Assembly: GCA_033032865.1 (NCBI GenBank)
Contig: JAWHQI010000013.1
Location: 1,674,001-1,738,000, forward strand
Source: Dactylorhiza incarnata
Lineage: Eukaryota; Streptophyta; Magnoliopsida; Asparagales; Orchidaceae
Reading direction: 5' to 3'
Length of the DNA stretch: 64,000 nt
Part shown: positions 22,117 to 34,462 of the stretch, in pieces
Position numbering within the stretch: the first letter of the stretch is position 1
Layout: each line of letters begins with the position of its first letter
Notes under the pieces: model-generated
The model's input: the letters and a program-made list of their open reading frames with translations, nothing else
Databases searched by the model: none
What the model was told of the DNA's origin: nothing
Program-made: the position numbers and the translations under genes

Positions 22117-23616
22117 TCAGCTTGCAATTTTAGTGGCTTCATTTGGGGATACAAAACCCTCGGGTTGTGTCATGTACACTTCCTCAAGGAGGTTTCCATT
22201 TAGGAAAGCCGTTTTGACATCCATCTGCCAGATCTCGTAGTCATAATACGCAGCAATAGCAAGCAATATCCTAATGGACTTTACCATGGCAACAGGGGAA
22301 AAGGTCTCATCATAGTCAACACCATGAATTTGCTTGAAACCCTTAGCCACCAGTCGCCCTTTGAATGTCTGTACATTCCCATCCATGTCGGTCTTCTTCT
22401 TGAAGACCCACTTGCACCCTATGGGTCGTACCCCTTCAGGTGGTTCCACCAAGTTCCAAACTTGGTTTGTATACATGGAGTCCATTTTGGATTTCATAGC
22501 CTCAAGCCATTTGTCGGAGTCCGGTCCATTCATAGCCTCTTGGTAGGTCGCTGGTTCATCATCATGATCCATAAGCAACACATTACCTATTTGAGACACG
22601 AGAAATCCATATCTCTCAGGCTCAAATCTTGGTCTACCAGATCTACGTAGGACTTGTGTCTCTTGAGCAGGTTCTCCAGCTACAACATCTTGTAGTCCTG
22701 GCTCAGAATCCAACTCTGGTTCATTCACTACTTGTGGTTCTTGAACTTCTTCAAGTTCTACCTTTTGCGTCTTTCTTGACAAGAACTCTTTCTCCAAGAA
22801 GACACCCGTCCTTGCGACAAACACTTTGCCCTCAGACGGTAGGTAAAAGTAATATACTTTCGTTTCCTTAGGATATCCCACCAGATAACACTTATCTGAT
22901 TTGGGTTCCAGCTTGTCAGGCATTTGACGTCGTACGTATGCCTCACAGCCCCAAATTTTAATGAATGACATACTAGGACGCTTCCCAGTCCATATCTCAT
23001 ATGGTGTCTTTAGAACCGTTTTCGTTGGAGCGCGATTCAGTGTTATTGCAACAGTCTCTAAAGCAAAACCCCAAAAGGAAACAGGCAAGTCTGCATGACT
23101 CATCATCGACCGTTCCATGTCTAACAGAGTATGATTTCTCCTCTCAGACACACCATTATGCTGCGGTGTCCTAGGTGGAGTGAGCTGTGATACAATACCA
23201 CACTCTTTCAGATGATCACGGAACTCATGACTCAGGTATTCGCCACCTCGATCAGATCGGAGTGCTTTAACCTTTTTACCCAATTGGTTCTCCACTTCAT
23301 TTTTAAACTCTTTGAACTTTTCAAAAGTTTCGGATTTGCACTTCATAAGATACACATATCCGTATCTACTGAAATCATCAGTAAATGTAACGAAGTAGAA
23401 ATACCCACCTCTAGCCATAGAACTCATGGGTCCGCATACATCACTATGTGCAACACCCAAGAGATCCTCAGCCCTCTCAGTATAACCAGTGAAAGGGGCT
23501 TTAGTCATCTTGCCTAATAAACAAGACTCGCATCGCTCAAATGATTCATAATCAAATGAGTCCAATAGTCCATCTTTATGGAGCTTGGATATGCGCTTCT
23601 CGTTTATATGGCCCAA
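22117..23616 (-). pseudogene. pol: Copia integrase and N-terminal reverse transcriptase
   Basis: The integrase zinc domain is seen as HCCLGH then CESCLLGK. The catalytic triad is in AHSDVCGPM, LRSDRGGEY and TPQHNGVSERRN. The tail reads YEIWTGKRPS and WGCEAYVR. RT begins near 22440 with WNLVEPPEGVRPIGCKWVFK, RLVAKGF and QMDVKTAFLNG. A TAG replaces the tryptophan of the LWH motif just upstream (about 23626), separating it from gag-protease, and a frameshift ends it at 22117. The catalytic residues are kept, so decay is recent. Confidence 0.93.
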
Positions 23617-23625
23617 ACAACAATG

Positions 23626-24932
23626 CTAGAGATATGTAGGATTTGAGTCATTTGTTCTTAATCTTTTATTATTATCTACATTATAGATCGGATGGTCCAG
23701 GTTCAAAACATAAAGACCATTAAACAATTGAGCTACAACATAACAAACATCATTCTTAAATATAGAACAACAATTGTTCTTAATTATAAAAGAAAATCCA
23801 ATCATGCCCAAACATGAAATGGATATAATGTTTCTAGTTATGGCCGGAACATAATAACAATTATTAAGTTCTATTACAAGCCCACTAGGCAAAGAAAGAC
23901 GGTAAACCCCTACGGCTACAGCAACAACTCTTGCTCCATTGCCGACGCGTAGGTCCACCTCTCCTTTACTCAGCAATCTCCTCCTTCCTAGTTCCTGCAC
24001 ATTTGTACAAATGTGAGAACCACATCCGGTATCCAATACCCAAGATGAAGGAGCAGAAAGGTTTATCTCTATAACATAAATATTCGAAGCGGAGGTCATA
24101 CCTCCCTTCATTATCCGCAGACCGTCAATGTACGAAGGACAATTCCTCCTCCAATGACCAGCCTTGCCATAGTGGTGGCATTTCCCTTCCTTCACGGTGC
24201 TCTTCCTTTTCAGCACAGAAGATTTGGGCTCAAGATGTGACTTAGGTCCCACCTTCGTCTTCTTGAAGCCCTTGGCCTTACCCTTGCCTTTATGTACCAT
24301 CAACATGGGACTAGCAGGCTTGGCCTTCTTCATGTTTATCTCGGCAGTTCGCAACATGCCTAGGAGCTCGGGCAGTGTCTTGTCTATTTCATTCATGTTG
24401 TAGTTCAAGACAAACTGCTCATAACTATCCGGCAACGATTGCAGGATAAGATCTGTGGCCAACTCTTGACCCAGAGGAAAACCCAGTCTCTCCAGGTTCT
24501 CTATATACCCAATCATCTTGAGTACGTGAGTACCAACCGAGTCTCGAGCTCCCATTTTGCACTGAAATAATGCCTTCGTGACATCGAACCTCTCTTGACG
24601 AGCTTGCCCTTGAAACATTTTCTTTAGGTGCTCGTCAATCTCCTTGCACCCCATGTTCTCATGTTGCTTCTGAAGCTCAGAGTTCATGGTGGCAACATAA
24701 GGCACTCGACGTCTAAGGCGTCATCGGTATACTTCTTATAAGCATCCTTATCAACACGGGACGAGTTCCCGGTCGGCACCTCGGGGGCTTCTTCTTCCAA
24801 GACGTAGAGCTTTCGCTCTTGCCTGAGAACAATTCTCAGGTTCCTATACCAGTCCATATAGTTCGTCCCACTAAGCTTGTCCTTCTCAAGGATAGCTCTC
24901 AGGGACAAGGTGGAATGTGAACCACTTGCCAT
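23626..24932 (-). pseudogene. gag: Copia gag and protease
   Basis: Gag starts at 24932 (MASGSHSTLSLRAILEKDKL, SGTNYMDWYRNLRIVL). One base is missing near 24689 (ECLML then ATMNSELQ in the next frame), giving two overlapping frames, 24932-24684 and 24705-23626. The zinc knuckle reads CHHYGKAGHWRRNC, in which the second Cys of CX2CX4HX4C is Tyr, so RNA binding is probably impaired. Protease has an intact active site in SSWVLDTGCGSH. The frame ends at the TAG in the integrase LWH motif. Confidence 0.92.
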
Positions 24933-25994
24933 GGAATTCTACAAGAATTCATGCAGAATTTAATAAGTACCTTAATTTTAAAATACAATTTATTTTAATT
25001 TGGACTTCAATTAAATACTCCCACTATTTTATTCAAATTGATAGCCCTCACTATCAATTCGGAGAGTCCATGCGAGCTACTCTCTTAGTGGACAAGATCC
25101 GTATTTCACCAACACCACGAGTCCGCTTTGGCGTTCCTCTCATAATGCGGTTATTTAGGTAGGCAACGCTTGCCAATTGCATCTTCATGCAACTCTTGTA
25201 TGGTTGGTGAATAACTCCTTATTTTCATCCATCATATGGTGCATGCCAACCCTATGCCTCTAGGCACTCAACCTTTGAGGTCACCTAGTTAAGTTAGACC
25301 CGATGTCGACAGTGGGATATCACAATTATCCGCTCGCACCCTTACCAAGATAGATTAATGCACCTTACTTTGGCAAGCCCACACTTCATCGATCGAGGCA
25401 GGAAGAGTGTCATCCATCGGAAGGCATCCGAACACTTAATATTTGATGAAGGGATTTTAATTTTTTAAATAATAGGTTAACACTTAACCATGATCAACAT
25501 TTGATCAAAGTGCACATCCACAGAAAAATAAACTTTCTAAAATCCACATGCATCCCTTATGTGCACAACATAAGACTATCAACCTTTGATAGATGAAAGG
25601 GCTAAATCTGGAAATTTAGAACTCTTCCAAATCTTCAGATTTACATGCATTCGACAAAGGCAAAGACAACTCGACTTAAAGCAGTAGACAAGCTCGTCTC
25701 TCATTGTTGGATTCAAAATCCAAAACAATACAAGGGTTCATTAACCACTTGAGGGACGGTTACTGCTAAGGAGACAACAATTTCTAATAATTAGAAATTA
25801 CCATGAAATCCCAGACGTTCCTAGCGGGGTTCCAAGGGGCCGCGCCCCTGGCGGGGTCTTAGGGGCAGAGCCCCTAACGGGGTCCAAGGGGCAGCGCCCC
25901 TGGCGGTGGTTACGCGAGAGTTCTCACGTAGGCGCAGCGGAATAACCTAACTTCTGAAACAACATTCATGACCGGAACCTCCCTCTGATACCAC
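24933..25994 (-). other. Copia leader with GC hairpins and primer binding site
   Basis: The untranslated leader is about 1 kb. Three 15-bp hairpins of the form AGGGGC-N3-GCCCCT lie at 25835-25849, 25861-25875 and 25887-25901. The primer site GTGGTATCAGAGGGAGG is at about 25978-25994 on the minus strand. Between hairpins and PBS, 25913-25945 joins two short pieces that also occur inside the LTR (gcgagagttctcacgtag and gtaggcgcagcggaataa). Confidence 0.8.
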
Positions 25995-26981
25995 TGTTGG
26001 GTTTTTCTAGAACCATACATCACATGTAGGAGCATCGGAATAAAAGAGAAACAACCCAAAAGACTTTGATCGGGCCATGAATATTGAATCAAGAAGTTAA
26101 TCAAAATGCTAGGTATGAAATTACCTTTGCGGGATTGGATCAAATCCAACCTAGATGCTCCTAGAAGAAGAGTCCTTGCGCCGGCTATGCGAGAGTTCTC
26201 ACGTAAAATAATGTCTACGTCTCTACAGTGATCCACACGAGCCGGGAGAAGAACGACTGCACCTTTGCACTTCCACGAACTGCTAGGTTCGCTCCAGGAA
26301 GAACACACACGACGACGATCGCCGGAGAGGAGGTCAGCGGAGGCGATTCAGGGCGGCGGAACACTTCCGTCTAGGGTTCGAGCGAGAGCGGAACTCCTTC
26401 CGTCGGCTTATATTTCGTTAGTTATGAGAACCCTAAAAGAAGTCCTATTTATACCCAAAGGATAAACAGCTTCTAGAAGAATCGCTATCCGCAGACCACA
26501 CATCAGAATAGGGGCTTCTGTTACAATTCGTTGAGATTCCACGGAACAGCATTCGTCGAGTTTTCACGGGACAATCCGACGAATTCCGATGAATCACATC
26601 AGACGGCAACATTTGCTGAGTTAATGCTCTCTGTAACAATTCGTCGAGTTTCCACGGAACGACCCGACGAATTCCGACGAATCCGATCAGACGGCAACAC
26701 TTGCCGAGTTAAGGGACTCTGTAATAATTCGTCGAGTTTCCACGGAACAATCCGACGAATCCCGACGAATCCGACGAATTCTATCCGTGTAAACCCGACG
26801 AATTCAGACAGCAACATTTGCTGGACTTCCCCCATTCTATATGGTGATTGGTAATCTTTACCAACACAGTCAATCTTCCATCTTCTCCACATGCTCTTAT
26901 GTGCGACCCTGCAGGCTCATATCGCGTTGGCAGTGACATTACATGTTTGACCACTTCTAGATCATAATGGTAACTCCAACA
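25995..26981 (-). repeat. Copia 5' LTR
   Basis: 987 bp, the same layout as the 3' LTR. TATA at 26446-26453 (minus), GGTCTGCGGATAGC word at 26484-26497, CGACGAAT array 26523-26810. It ends CCAACA at 26981, followed by the TSD AGATC. Confidence 0.95.
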
Positions 26982-26986
26982 AGATC

Positions 26987-27393
26987 GTCTTTTCCCTAGC
27001 GTGTCATAAACCACCTAGGGTTAATACAAGTGAAATGGTAAGAGGCTTAGGCATATGGGTAGATACCAATAACATTAAATTCCTTGAGAAAGGGAGCCTT
27101 GAGGTGTCATCCCAGTATAGTTCCTAGTACCGTAGTGATCCCCTTACAAGGTAATCCTCGGGAAGTCCAAGGTTAACCATAAATTATAGGGCTAAGTTAT
27201 TATACAAGATTAACTAAGTAATATACTCACTCACACTCCATTGTCACAGTTTCTTTAGTCGATTTTGGTCTTACAAGCGGTAGGCTCGGTAGTGGTAGCA
27301 ATAGACTTAGTAGTCTGGTGAGTTTGTGACTCAGCCATGTTTATTATGACGGGCGGGGTTAGCCCGAGGAGCTTATGTATCAGAAATAGATGG
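26987..27393 (+). mobile_element. Tekay-like host repeat, segment 2 of 4
   Basis: It resumes the sequence broken at 19014 by the Copia element. It has no coding content. It ends in GATGG, the left TSD of the solo LTR. Confidence 0.55.
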
Positions 27394-28608
27394 TGTTGGG
27401 AAAATGATTTGTCTTAACCCCCAAAATGAGTTGAATATGAATTCTAAGAAAGAAAAATCAAGGTTAAGTAAATATGCATCGAATACTATTCGACGCAACG
27501 TCGAAGTGTTGTCGACGTTTCTTTTAGAATGAGTCGAAGTAACTTTAATAAGAATTCGACGTATCCTATTTCGACGTAGCTCTGACTTCTAGTCGACGCA
27601 CCTTCCTTATTCTCCTCTCGACGTCCAGCCAGGAGGAATTCGACGCTTACGTCGAATTGTAATCGACGTACGTCGATTACTATGTTAAATTCAAATAACA
27701 CCAGATCTCTTTCCTTCTTTCTATAGATCTGATTTATATGGAATAATATTATTCTTTTATAACCGTTATGAATCATTCCTTCCCTCTAATTGATTCTTGG
27801 CTAAATTGATTAAGTTGATTATGGATATTATTTGAAATCAAAATAAATTCTTTCCTTCTATAGATATAATAGTTGTGGAAATATTTCTCTCTTTCTAATA
27901 CTCTGTCTACTAATTGATTTCTCTCCTATAGTGTTATCTTAATACACAGAGCTATAAATAAGGAGAAGGTCGACAGAGAACAATGAGAGGTGATCCACTC
28001 CATACATTTGAAATAGAGGATTTGGAACCAAGAAAAGGAGCCTCCACAATTAAATCAGACAAGGGGAGCTCTCTTCACTATCTTCATCAAGATCCAACTC
28101 AACATCCAATCAGGATTTTCAAGTGTCTTCTCAGAAAAAGAGAAGAACAATATATCTTTTCCCTTTCTCCTTCCCATCTTGTAAAGGATTAAAACTCCCT
28201 TCAAAAGTTTACTCCCGGTGACAGGGCACCTTAGCAAAAACCTGCAGCTTGGTTTATAAGAACCTTATCAAAAGCTTATAGGTGAATTGGGCACCTGATC
28301 AAAACTCCCATTGGTGTGTGGACACCTTATCAAAATCACCTTGGTGTGTGGACACCTTATCAAAATCACCTTGGTGAGAGGGCACCTTATCAACAACCTC
28401 CTAGTGGATTCCTACCAGTGGGTAGAAGAGTAGATGTACCCAGGTTTTGGGGAACTACTATATATCTTGTGTCATCTGGTTATGTGCTTGTTTATTTATG
28501 TTTACTTTCTCAATCAACACTCATATATATTTTTATATATCACTTAATTTGAAACAAAGTAAAATAAGACTTTTAATAATAAGAATGAGAACTAAAACTC
28601 CTCTTTCA
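27394..28608 (+). mobile_element. Solo Copia LTR with perfect TSD
   Basis: This is a 1215-bp LTR starting TGTTGGGAAAATG and ending CCTCTTTCA, flanked on both sides by GATGG (27389-27393 and 28609-28613). There is no PBS, PPT or internal sequence, so LTR-LTR recombination removed the body. TATAAATA is at 27953-27960. About ten TCGACG-type words lie upstream at 27490-27680. A tandem array of about 34 bp (cacctgatcaaaa / caccttatcaaaa) is at 28262-28405, and the GGTAGAAGAGTAGATGTACC motif near 28420. It belongs with the LTRs at 1-1048 and 62337-64000. Confidence 0.93.
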
Positions 28609-28613
28609 GATGG

Positions 28614-29099
28614 TAAACATGTTTGCATGTGCATAAGGTGGTGGGTCCTTTGTGTTGATGGTCGTTGCACTGACATTAATACTTGGGCTCGGTAAATGTG
28701 GATAACCCTTTACCAAAACAAGTCTGGTGGTCTAACCAGCAAGAGTACACAGTAGCTCCGCTGTTGTGTTCTTAGCGTTGAGGCGTACGTTAGGTCTAGG
28801 TCAGGTAGTGCAAATACCAACCTAGAGGTGGGCGAGGCCCAACCCACCGCTTCCGTTTGCCACTACGGGAGTATCCTGGGGGTTTTGCTAGCTCCAAAAA
28901 GGGGGAACTAAAGGTCTGTGCGCATAGAGTCGTAGTGTGTGAGTTGCACTTGTGTGAACATAACATTAAACTGCATACTTTGCATGACATAGCATAAACA
29001 TTGCATTTTAACCCCTACCCCTATCGTATAAGTTGGTTATGGGACTCCTTATATGATAGGCCTTGCTAAACGACCCCTTGATCTATATGTTTGTACGGG
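28614..29099 (+). mobile_element. Tekay-like host repeat, segment 3 of 4
   Basis: This continues the host repeat between the solo LTR and the Athila element, and ends in ACGGG, the left Athila TSD. No coding frame. Confidence 0.55.
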
Positions 29100-30528
29100 T
29101 GATACAACAATTTCATGTTTTGAAATTAAGCGAAGGTTTGAAGATTTTCTCCAAAACTATATCTGATTAAGGCAAGTGTACCTTATCGTCTATAGTATGG
29201 GATATTTAGAAATACCAAGGTCATATTCCACGGGGCGCGTTGATTACTCCTACTTTGAGTAAAATCACCATTATCTTATCGAATGATTTTTTGAGGGTTG
29301 TTTTACTTAACTAAAAAAAAACAAATTTCAAGCTAAATGAAAAGATCAAACATTGCATGAAAGAAAAGAAAAATCAACATTGCATAAAAGAGAAATTACT
29401 AAGGAGAGAAAAATTAACATTGCATGAAAAAGAAATTACTAAGGAGAAAGAGAACATGAAAGAGAGCAAACTTAAATTTATTGAAAACCAAAACTATTAC
29501 AAGCTTAAAAAGAGATTACAAAGCTAGGAAATTAAGGTTATAAGCTTTAACTAACAATTGCATGGAACTAGGAACTAGCACATTACATGAATTGAAAAGG
29601 AAGAACATGAAATTGAAAGACATGAAAAAGCATTGAAAAAGTTCACTAACAGCTCTAACAGCACCTCCTCCTCTCCAAATTTCTGAACTCCCAACTCAAG
29701 GGAGAGCCTCTGAATTTATAGGCAAAAATTTCAAGTTACACGCCCTCGGTCACGGGCGTGACCTAGGGCGTGTAAACATTGCTGACATTGGATCTGACAG
29801 TGGCGTGGACTTTGCGTGACGACGGGAGAAATTGGGACATTACACGCCCATGTAACTTGGGTCACGGGCGTGACTTTGGACGGCTTCATTAAATGCAGTA
29901 TGGGCTAGAATTGTGGCTTGGCGGCGTGCAGGGATCACGCGGGAAATTCACGAGCGTGACATTTTGGGTTACGGGCGTGTACCTGGGTGGCTTCAATTAA
30001 TGCAGTGTGGGCTAGAATTCAGCGCGGCAGAGCGCGTTCGTGGAACTCAGCTCAGGCATCGTCGAACGCAAGGGCAGAGAGATTTCATCGAACACAGCTC
30101 CAATTTTGTTGAACGCAGGGGCAGAGAGCTTTCGTCAAACGCAGCTCCAATTTCGTTAAACGCAGCTCCAATTTTGTCGAACGCAAATCTTTAGGCCACA
30201 CGCCCTTGGTCACGGGCATGACTGAGGGCGTGACATGGGTTAACTCCATCAATGCATCTCCATGTCTCGACGGCAGCCCGCTGGGAAGATTCTATGCTTA
30301 CACGCCCTTGGTCACGGACATGACTTGGTGTCACGGGCGTGTCCTGGGGCGTGACTTTTGATTTTCTCCAATTTTTCCCAAAATTCTGCAAAAATAAAAT
30401 TAAAACTACATTTAGAATAGAAATTATAAAAGAAGTGATTTTAAACTAAAATATAAATAATATTTACAAAATTATATTAAAACATCCCTAAATACTATAA
30501 TTAAAATATACATAAATACTACTCATCA
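29100..30528 (-). repeat. Athila 3' LTR
   Basis: Minus-strand TATA (CCTATAAATTC) near 29716-29726. Upstream of it, 29737-30355 holds repeated CACGCCCNNGGTCACGGGCG words and a TCGTCGAACGCAG cluster (30045-30185). Confidence 0.95.
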
Positions 30529-32488
30529 AATACCCCCATACTTGAGGTTTTGCTATTCCAGAGCAAAAGTGTGAGACCTAATTTATAAAAGATTCTTAAA
30601 ATTTTTAATTTTAAAATAAAATTTCATTTAAACCAAAAGTTAAGTTAAGAGTAAATTCAAGGAGGAGATAAGTCCTAAATTATGATGATGATTTGAAAAG
30701 AGGGGAAAATTTTTAGGCAATGACTTCTCAAGAAAATTAATTGGTTTAATAATATTGTAGAAATTATAAAACGAGATTAAATTAAAATTATAAGAACTCT
30801 ATCTTAAAAGAAACTTAAGGAAAAGTAACTTACTAAATATTGCTCTCTCCATAATCTTAAACTAAATCTAGAACAATGATAATTGGCTAAGGGGGATTTC
30901 ATAAAATTTGGCAAAAGAAGAGAATTTTTTGAATGGAGGTAATGGAATTTATCCTTATCATGAATATTTTTTTTCTCTTTTTTTTTTCTCTTCTAATAAA
31001 AACACAATGTATATGTTTAGGAGTAATGAATTTTATCCTCTTACTCCATGCCATATAATCTTTTAAATGATTTTGGGTGCATATGTTTAGGGAATAATGA
31101 ATTTTATCCTCTTATTCCCATGACATATGATCTTTTAAACTTCATCATTTTTTTTGCCAACAAAGGGGTAGGGAAGGAAAATAAATATAGCTAGCTTTAA
31201 ATTATATTGAGAGCAAATTCTAGTAAAATCAAATTTCCTAAGATCTAAAAAGTTAGAAGAAAATATAATTGAAATCTAAAGAGGTTTAGCAAATTCACTA
31301 CAAAATGAAGCCATTTAGAAATAAAAAGAGAAGTCATGCTACAAAAATTCTCTAATCAAGTTAAAATCATAAGATGATTCTTAAAGCAAAATTACCTCAA
31401 ATTTAAAATTAACAAACTATGATAAGCAAAATTTTAGCTAATTAAAAACCTAAACATGCTTATAAACATCCTCAACTAGATTTCTAAGAACTCACAAAAA
31501 CAACAAATAGGAGAGGTATAAGATTTTTATATTTTTTTTGTATTTTAAGTTTTCCATATTTTTGAATTTTGATATTATCTTTTTTTTTTATTTTTTTTAT
31601 ATTATCTTTTTTTTTATAAGAAATAAATAATAAAATCATATACTAAAAGCTTAAATTTTTTTGTTAATTCTTGGACTTCCCGAGGTATACCCCGTGAAGG
31701 GTTCTCACGGTACTAGGAGGTGAGATGGGGTGAGGTCCCAAACATCCCTTTCCAAGATTTAAATTTTTCGACTTTCTATTTTTTTTTGAGTTTTTGGGTT
31801 TTACAAGCTAAAATAGAAGAAATCATAAGAAAATATTTATTTTATTTTTTTGAAAATTTTCTAATTTAACAACTATTTACAAAGAACTATTTACACCCCC
31901 ATACTTAAAGTTAAACATTGTCCCCAATGTTTAAAACTAAGTATGAAGTAAAAGAAAAAAATACAAGACAAAACAATAATAATAGAAACGAAGGAGAGGT
32001 TAAGAGGGCTTCCCTGGTTATGAAGATGCGGGGGAAGCATCGGTTACCTACAAAACATGTTAAATAAACAATTAAGAGATAACTTTGGGGTGCCTCCCAA
32101 AAGCGCTTTGTTTAAGGTCGCGTAGCAAGACCCATTTGTCGATCATATTATAGGATGAAAAGATAAAGATTCACACTTCTTATTAGCAAGCTCTCCCAGA
32201 AGATATAACTTAAGGCGGAAGATATGAATTTATTTCCTAGTTTGCTTTCAAATAAGCATCAAGAAGAGATCGCGAAAGAGTTCATAATAATTTACAGCTA
32301 ACTATAAATGTTCTCCTTCGGCTCGGGGGTCCAAGGAGGCTCAAGCTGCAATTTTTATCAAGGATCAAAAGCCTACACCTTGGGATGTCTTCATGTATTC
32401 AATCTATGTTGAAGGAATCATTGCACATAAATATTGATTCGTACAACATGGTGTTCATTGATTGTGAAGAGTAGGAGAAGGAAAATAG
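30529..32488 (-). other. Athila 3' untranslated region with two polypurine tracts
   Basis: About 2 kb of AT-rich DNA lies between integrase and 3' LTR. The terminal PPT (AAGTATGGGGGTA on the minus strand) is at 30531-30543, next to the LTR. A second PPT-like word lies at 31894-31907 beside ACATTGGGGACAATG. The 90-bp block at 31670-31760 matches the 5' leader of the Athila copy at 14720-14811. Long T and A runs occur at 30965-31000 and 31520-31620. No coding frame. Confidence 0.75.
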
Positions 32489-33835
32489 CTAGTGGTGCCC
32501 ATTTACTTTGAAGGTACCTTTTTCTGGGTGGGAAATTAGGATTGTCCCATAGGTCCAAACCTCTTTACCAATAAAGGGTCCGGTCCATCGAGATTTTAGT
32601 TTTCTCGGAAAAAGGCGAAGGCGAGAATTATAAAGGAGGACGAGATCGCCCGGCGAAAATTTTTTCAGAAATTTTATGTGTTTATCGTGATAAAACTTTG
32701 TTCGCTCCTTATATAATTTATTGCTCTCATACGCATTCGCTCGCCACTCATCTAATTCGTTTATTTGGAATTTTCTTTGTTCGCCCGCTAAAGTGGAATT
32801 GAGATTTAAAAATTTAAGCGCCCAAAATGCGCGGAGTTCTAGTTCGACCGGAAGGTGGCAAGCCTTGCCATAAACCATTCGATACGGTGTACAACTGATA
32901 GCGGTCTTGTATGCCGTTCGATAGGCCCATAGAGCGTCATCGAGCTTTATTGCCCAATCCGTCCGATTAATCGAAACACTTTTTTCTAAAATCCGTTTTA
33001 ATTCTCAATTAACAACTTCGACTTGGCCGCTCATTTGTGGGTGATATGCAGTGGATAATTTGTGCGTGACACCATATTTTGCTAAGATTTTTGTAAATTG
33101 ACTATTGCAAAAATGGGTGCCCCGATCACTCGCTATAGCGCGCGGCGTGCCAAATCGAGAAAATAATGTTTTTAAGAAATTACCGACGACTCGCGCATCA
33201 TTGGTGGGGAGAGCTTGCGCTTCTGCCCACCTTGACACGTAGTCGACCGCAACGAGAATATATTTGTTTGAATAAGAGAGAGGGAGAGGACCAACAAAAT
33301 GAATACCCCAAAGATCGAAAATTTTGTATTCTAAGAAAACATTTTGGGGCATCTCATCCCGGCGGGAGATGTTCCCCGACCGCTGGCAGCTGTTGCAAGT
33401 ACTCACAAGGGTGTGAGCATATTTGAAGAGCGTGGGACAATAAAAGCTCGCCTCCATTGCCTTCCTCGCGGTTCGGTTTGCTTGATAATGACCACCGGTT
33501 GGTCCCTCGTGACAATGACGTAAAATTTTAAGGCCTTCCTCACTTGAGACGCATCTTCTCACCATCTGGTCTGCGCAAACACGGAATAAAAAGGGGTCCT
33601 CCCAAAAATAATTCTTTAAATCAGAAAAGAATTTCTTCTTTTGCTGACTCGAGAATTCTTTTGGCAGGACCCGGGCTACTAAATAGTTAGCCAAATCTGC
33701 AAACCAAGGGGTAGAAGATGAATTAATATTTTCGAGAGCAAGGAGGCGCTCTTCGGGAAATTTATCGTTAATGTCGGCTTCTATTAATGCTTCTGAGGAG
33801 GGATTTTCTAATCGAGAAAGATGATCGGCCGCCAA
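32489..33835 (-). pseudogene. pol: Athila integrase
   Basis: The frame starts inside the ADHLSRLENP junction after RNase H. The HHCC zinc domain follows (HCHEGPTGGHYQ ... [11 protein letters not shown]). The core has WGIHFVGPLP, where the first catalytic Asp of the usual IDF is His, then SDRGTHF and GQVEVVN with the Glu kept. TGA follows VVN, and the frame resumes to 32489 with [28 protein letters not shown] and KSRWTGPF. Changed catalytic residue plus internal stop make it inactive. Confidence 0.92.
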
Positions 33836-34462
33836 GTCTTCGGCTCCCCTTTTATCCCGGATCTCTAAATCAAACTCCTGCGAGAGGAGGATCCATCACG
33901 AAAGATGAGGCTTGGCGTCCGATTTACTTAAGAGATACCTAAGCGCGGAGTGATCTGTGAAGACGATAACTTTGGAAAGCGTGATATACGACCTAAACTT
34001 ATCAAAAGCGAAAATGATTGCTAGAAGTTCCTTCTCGGTAGTGTTGTAGTTTGCTTATGCCGACGTGAGTATTTTGCCCGCATAATAAATCGGGTGGAAA
34101 TACTTACTCACCTGTTGGCCTAAAACGGCACCAACCGCAATATCACTCGCATCGCACATGATTTCAAAAGGGAGCGACCAATTTGGGGCGACTAGAATCG
34201 GAGAGTTTATAAGTTTCTTTTTGATAAGTTTAAAGGCCAAATGGCATTCATCATTAAAAATAAAAGGAGGATTCTTTTTCGAGAAGTTGGGTTAACGACT
34301 TTGTGATTTTGGAAAAATTTTGTATAAAGCGCCGATAAAACCCCGCGTGGCCTAGGAAACTTCTAATAGCTTTTACGTTTGTTGGAGGGGGAGCTTTTCA
34401 ATTACTTCGATCTTGTCCCTATCGACCTCGATCCCCTTGCCCGAAATTTTATGGCCAAGGAC
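33836..34462 (-). pseudogene. pol: Athila RT tail and RNase H (several stops)
   Basis: Minus-strand reading joins RT to integrase: LGHKISGKGIEVD, FIGALYKIFP, then RNase H with FEIMCDASDIAVGAVLGQ, FHPIYYAGK, NYNTTEKELLAIIFAFDKF and FTDHSALRYLL. At least five stops interrupt it. The RNase H Asp in CDAS and TDH are kept. It corresponds to the plus-strand RNase H fragment at 49562-49794. Confidence 0.85.

Larger units (their letters stand above)
19015..26981 (-). mobile_element. Near-complete Ty1/Copia element
   Basis: Both LTRs are 987 bp (19015-20001 and 25995-26981), start TGTTGGG and end CCAACA. The 5-bp TSD AGATC flanks the element (19010-19014 and 26982-26986). On the minus strand: 5' LTR, PBS (GTGGTATCAGAGG, about 25981-25994), a roughly 1-kb leader, gag-protease-integrase-RT-RNase H in Copia order, PPT (20002-20018) and 3' LTR. 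The LTRs differ at about two dozen positions by eye, so the insertion is moderately recent. Two frameshifts and one stop break the polyprotein, so this copy is not autonomous. Confidence 0.95.
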
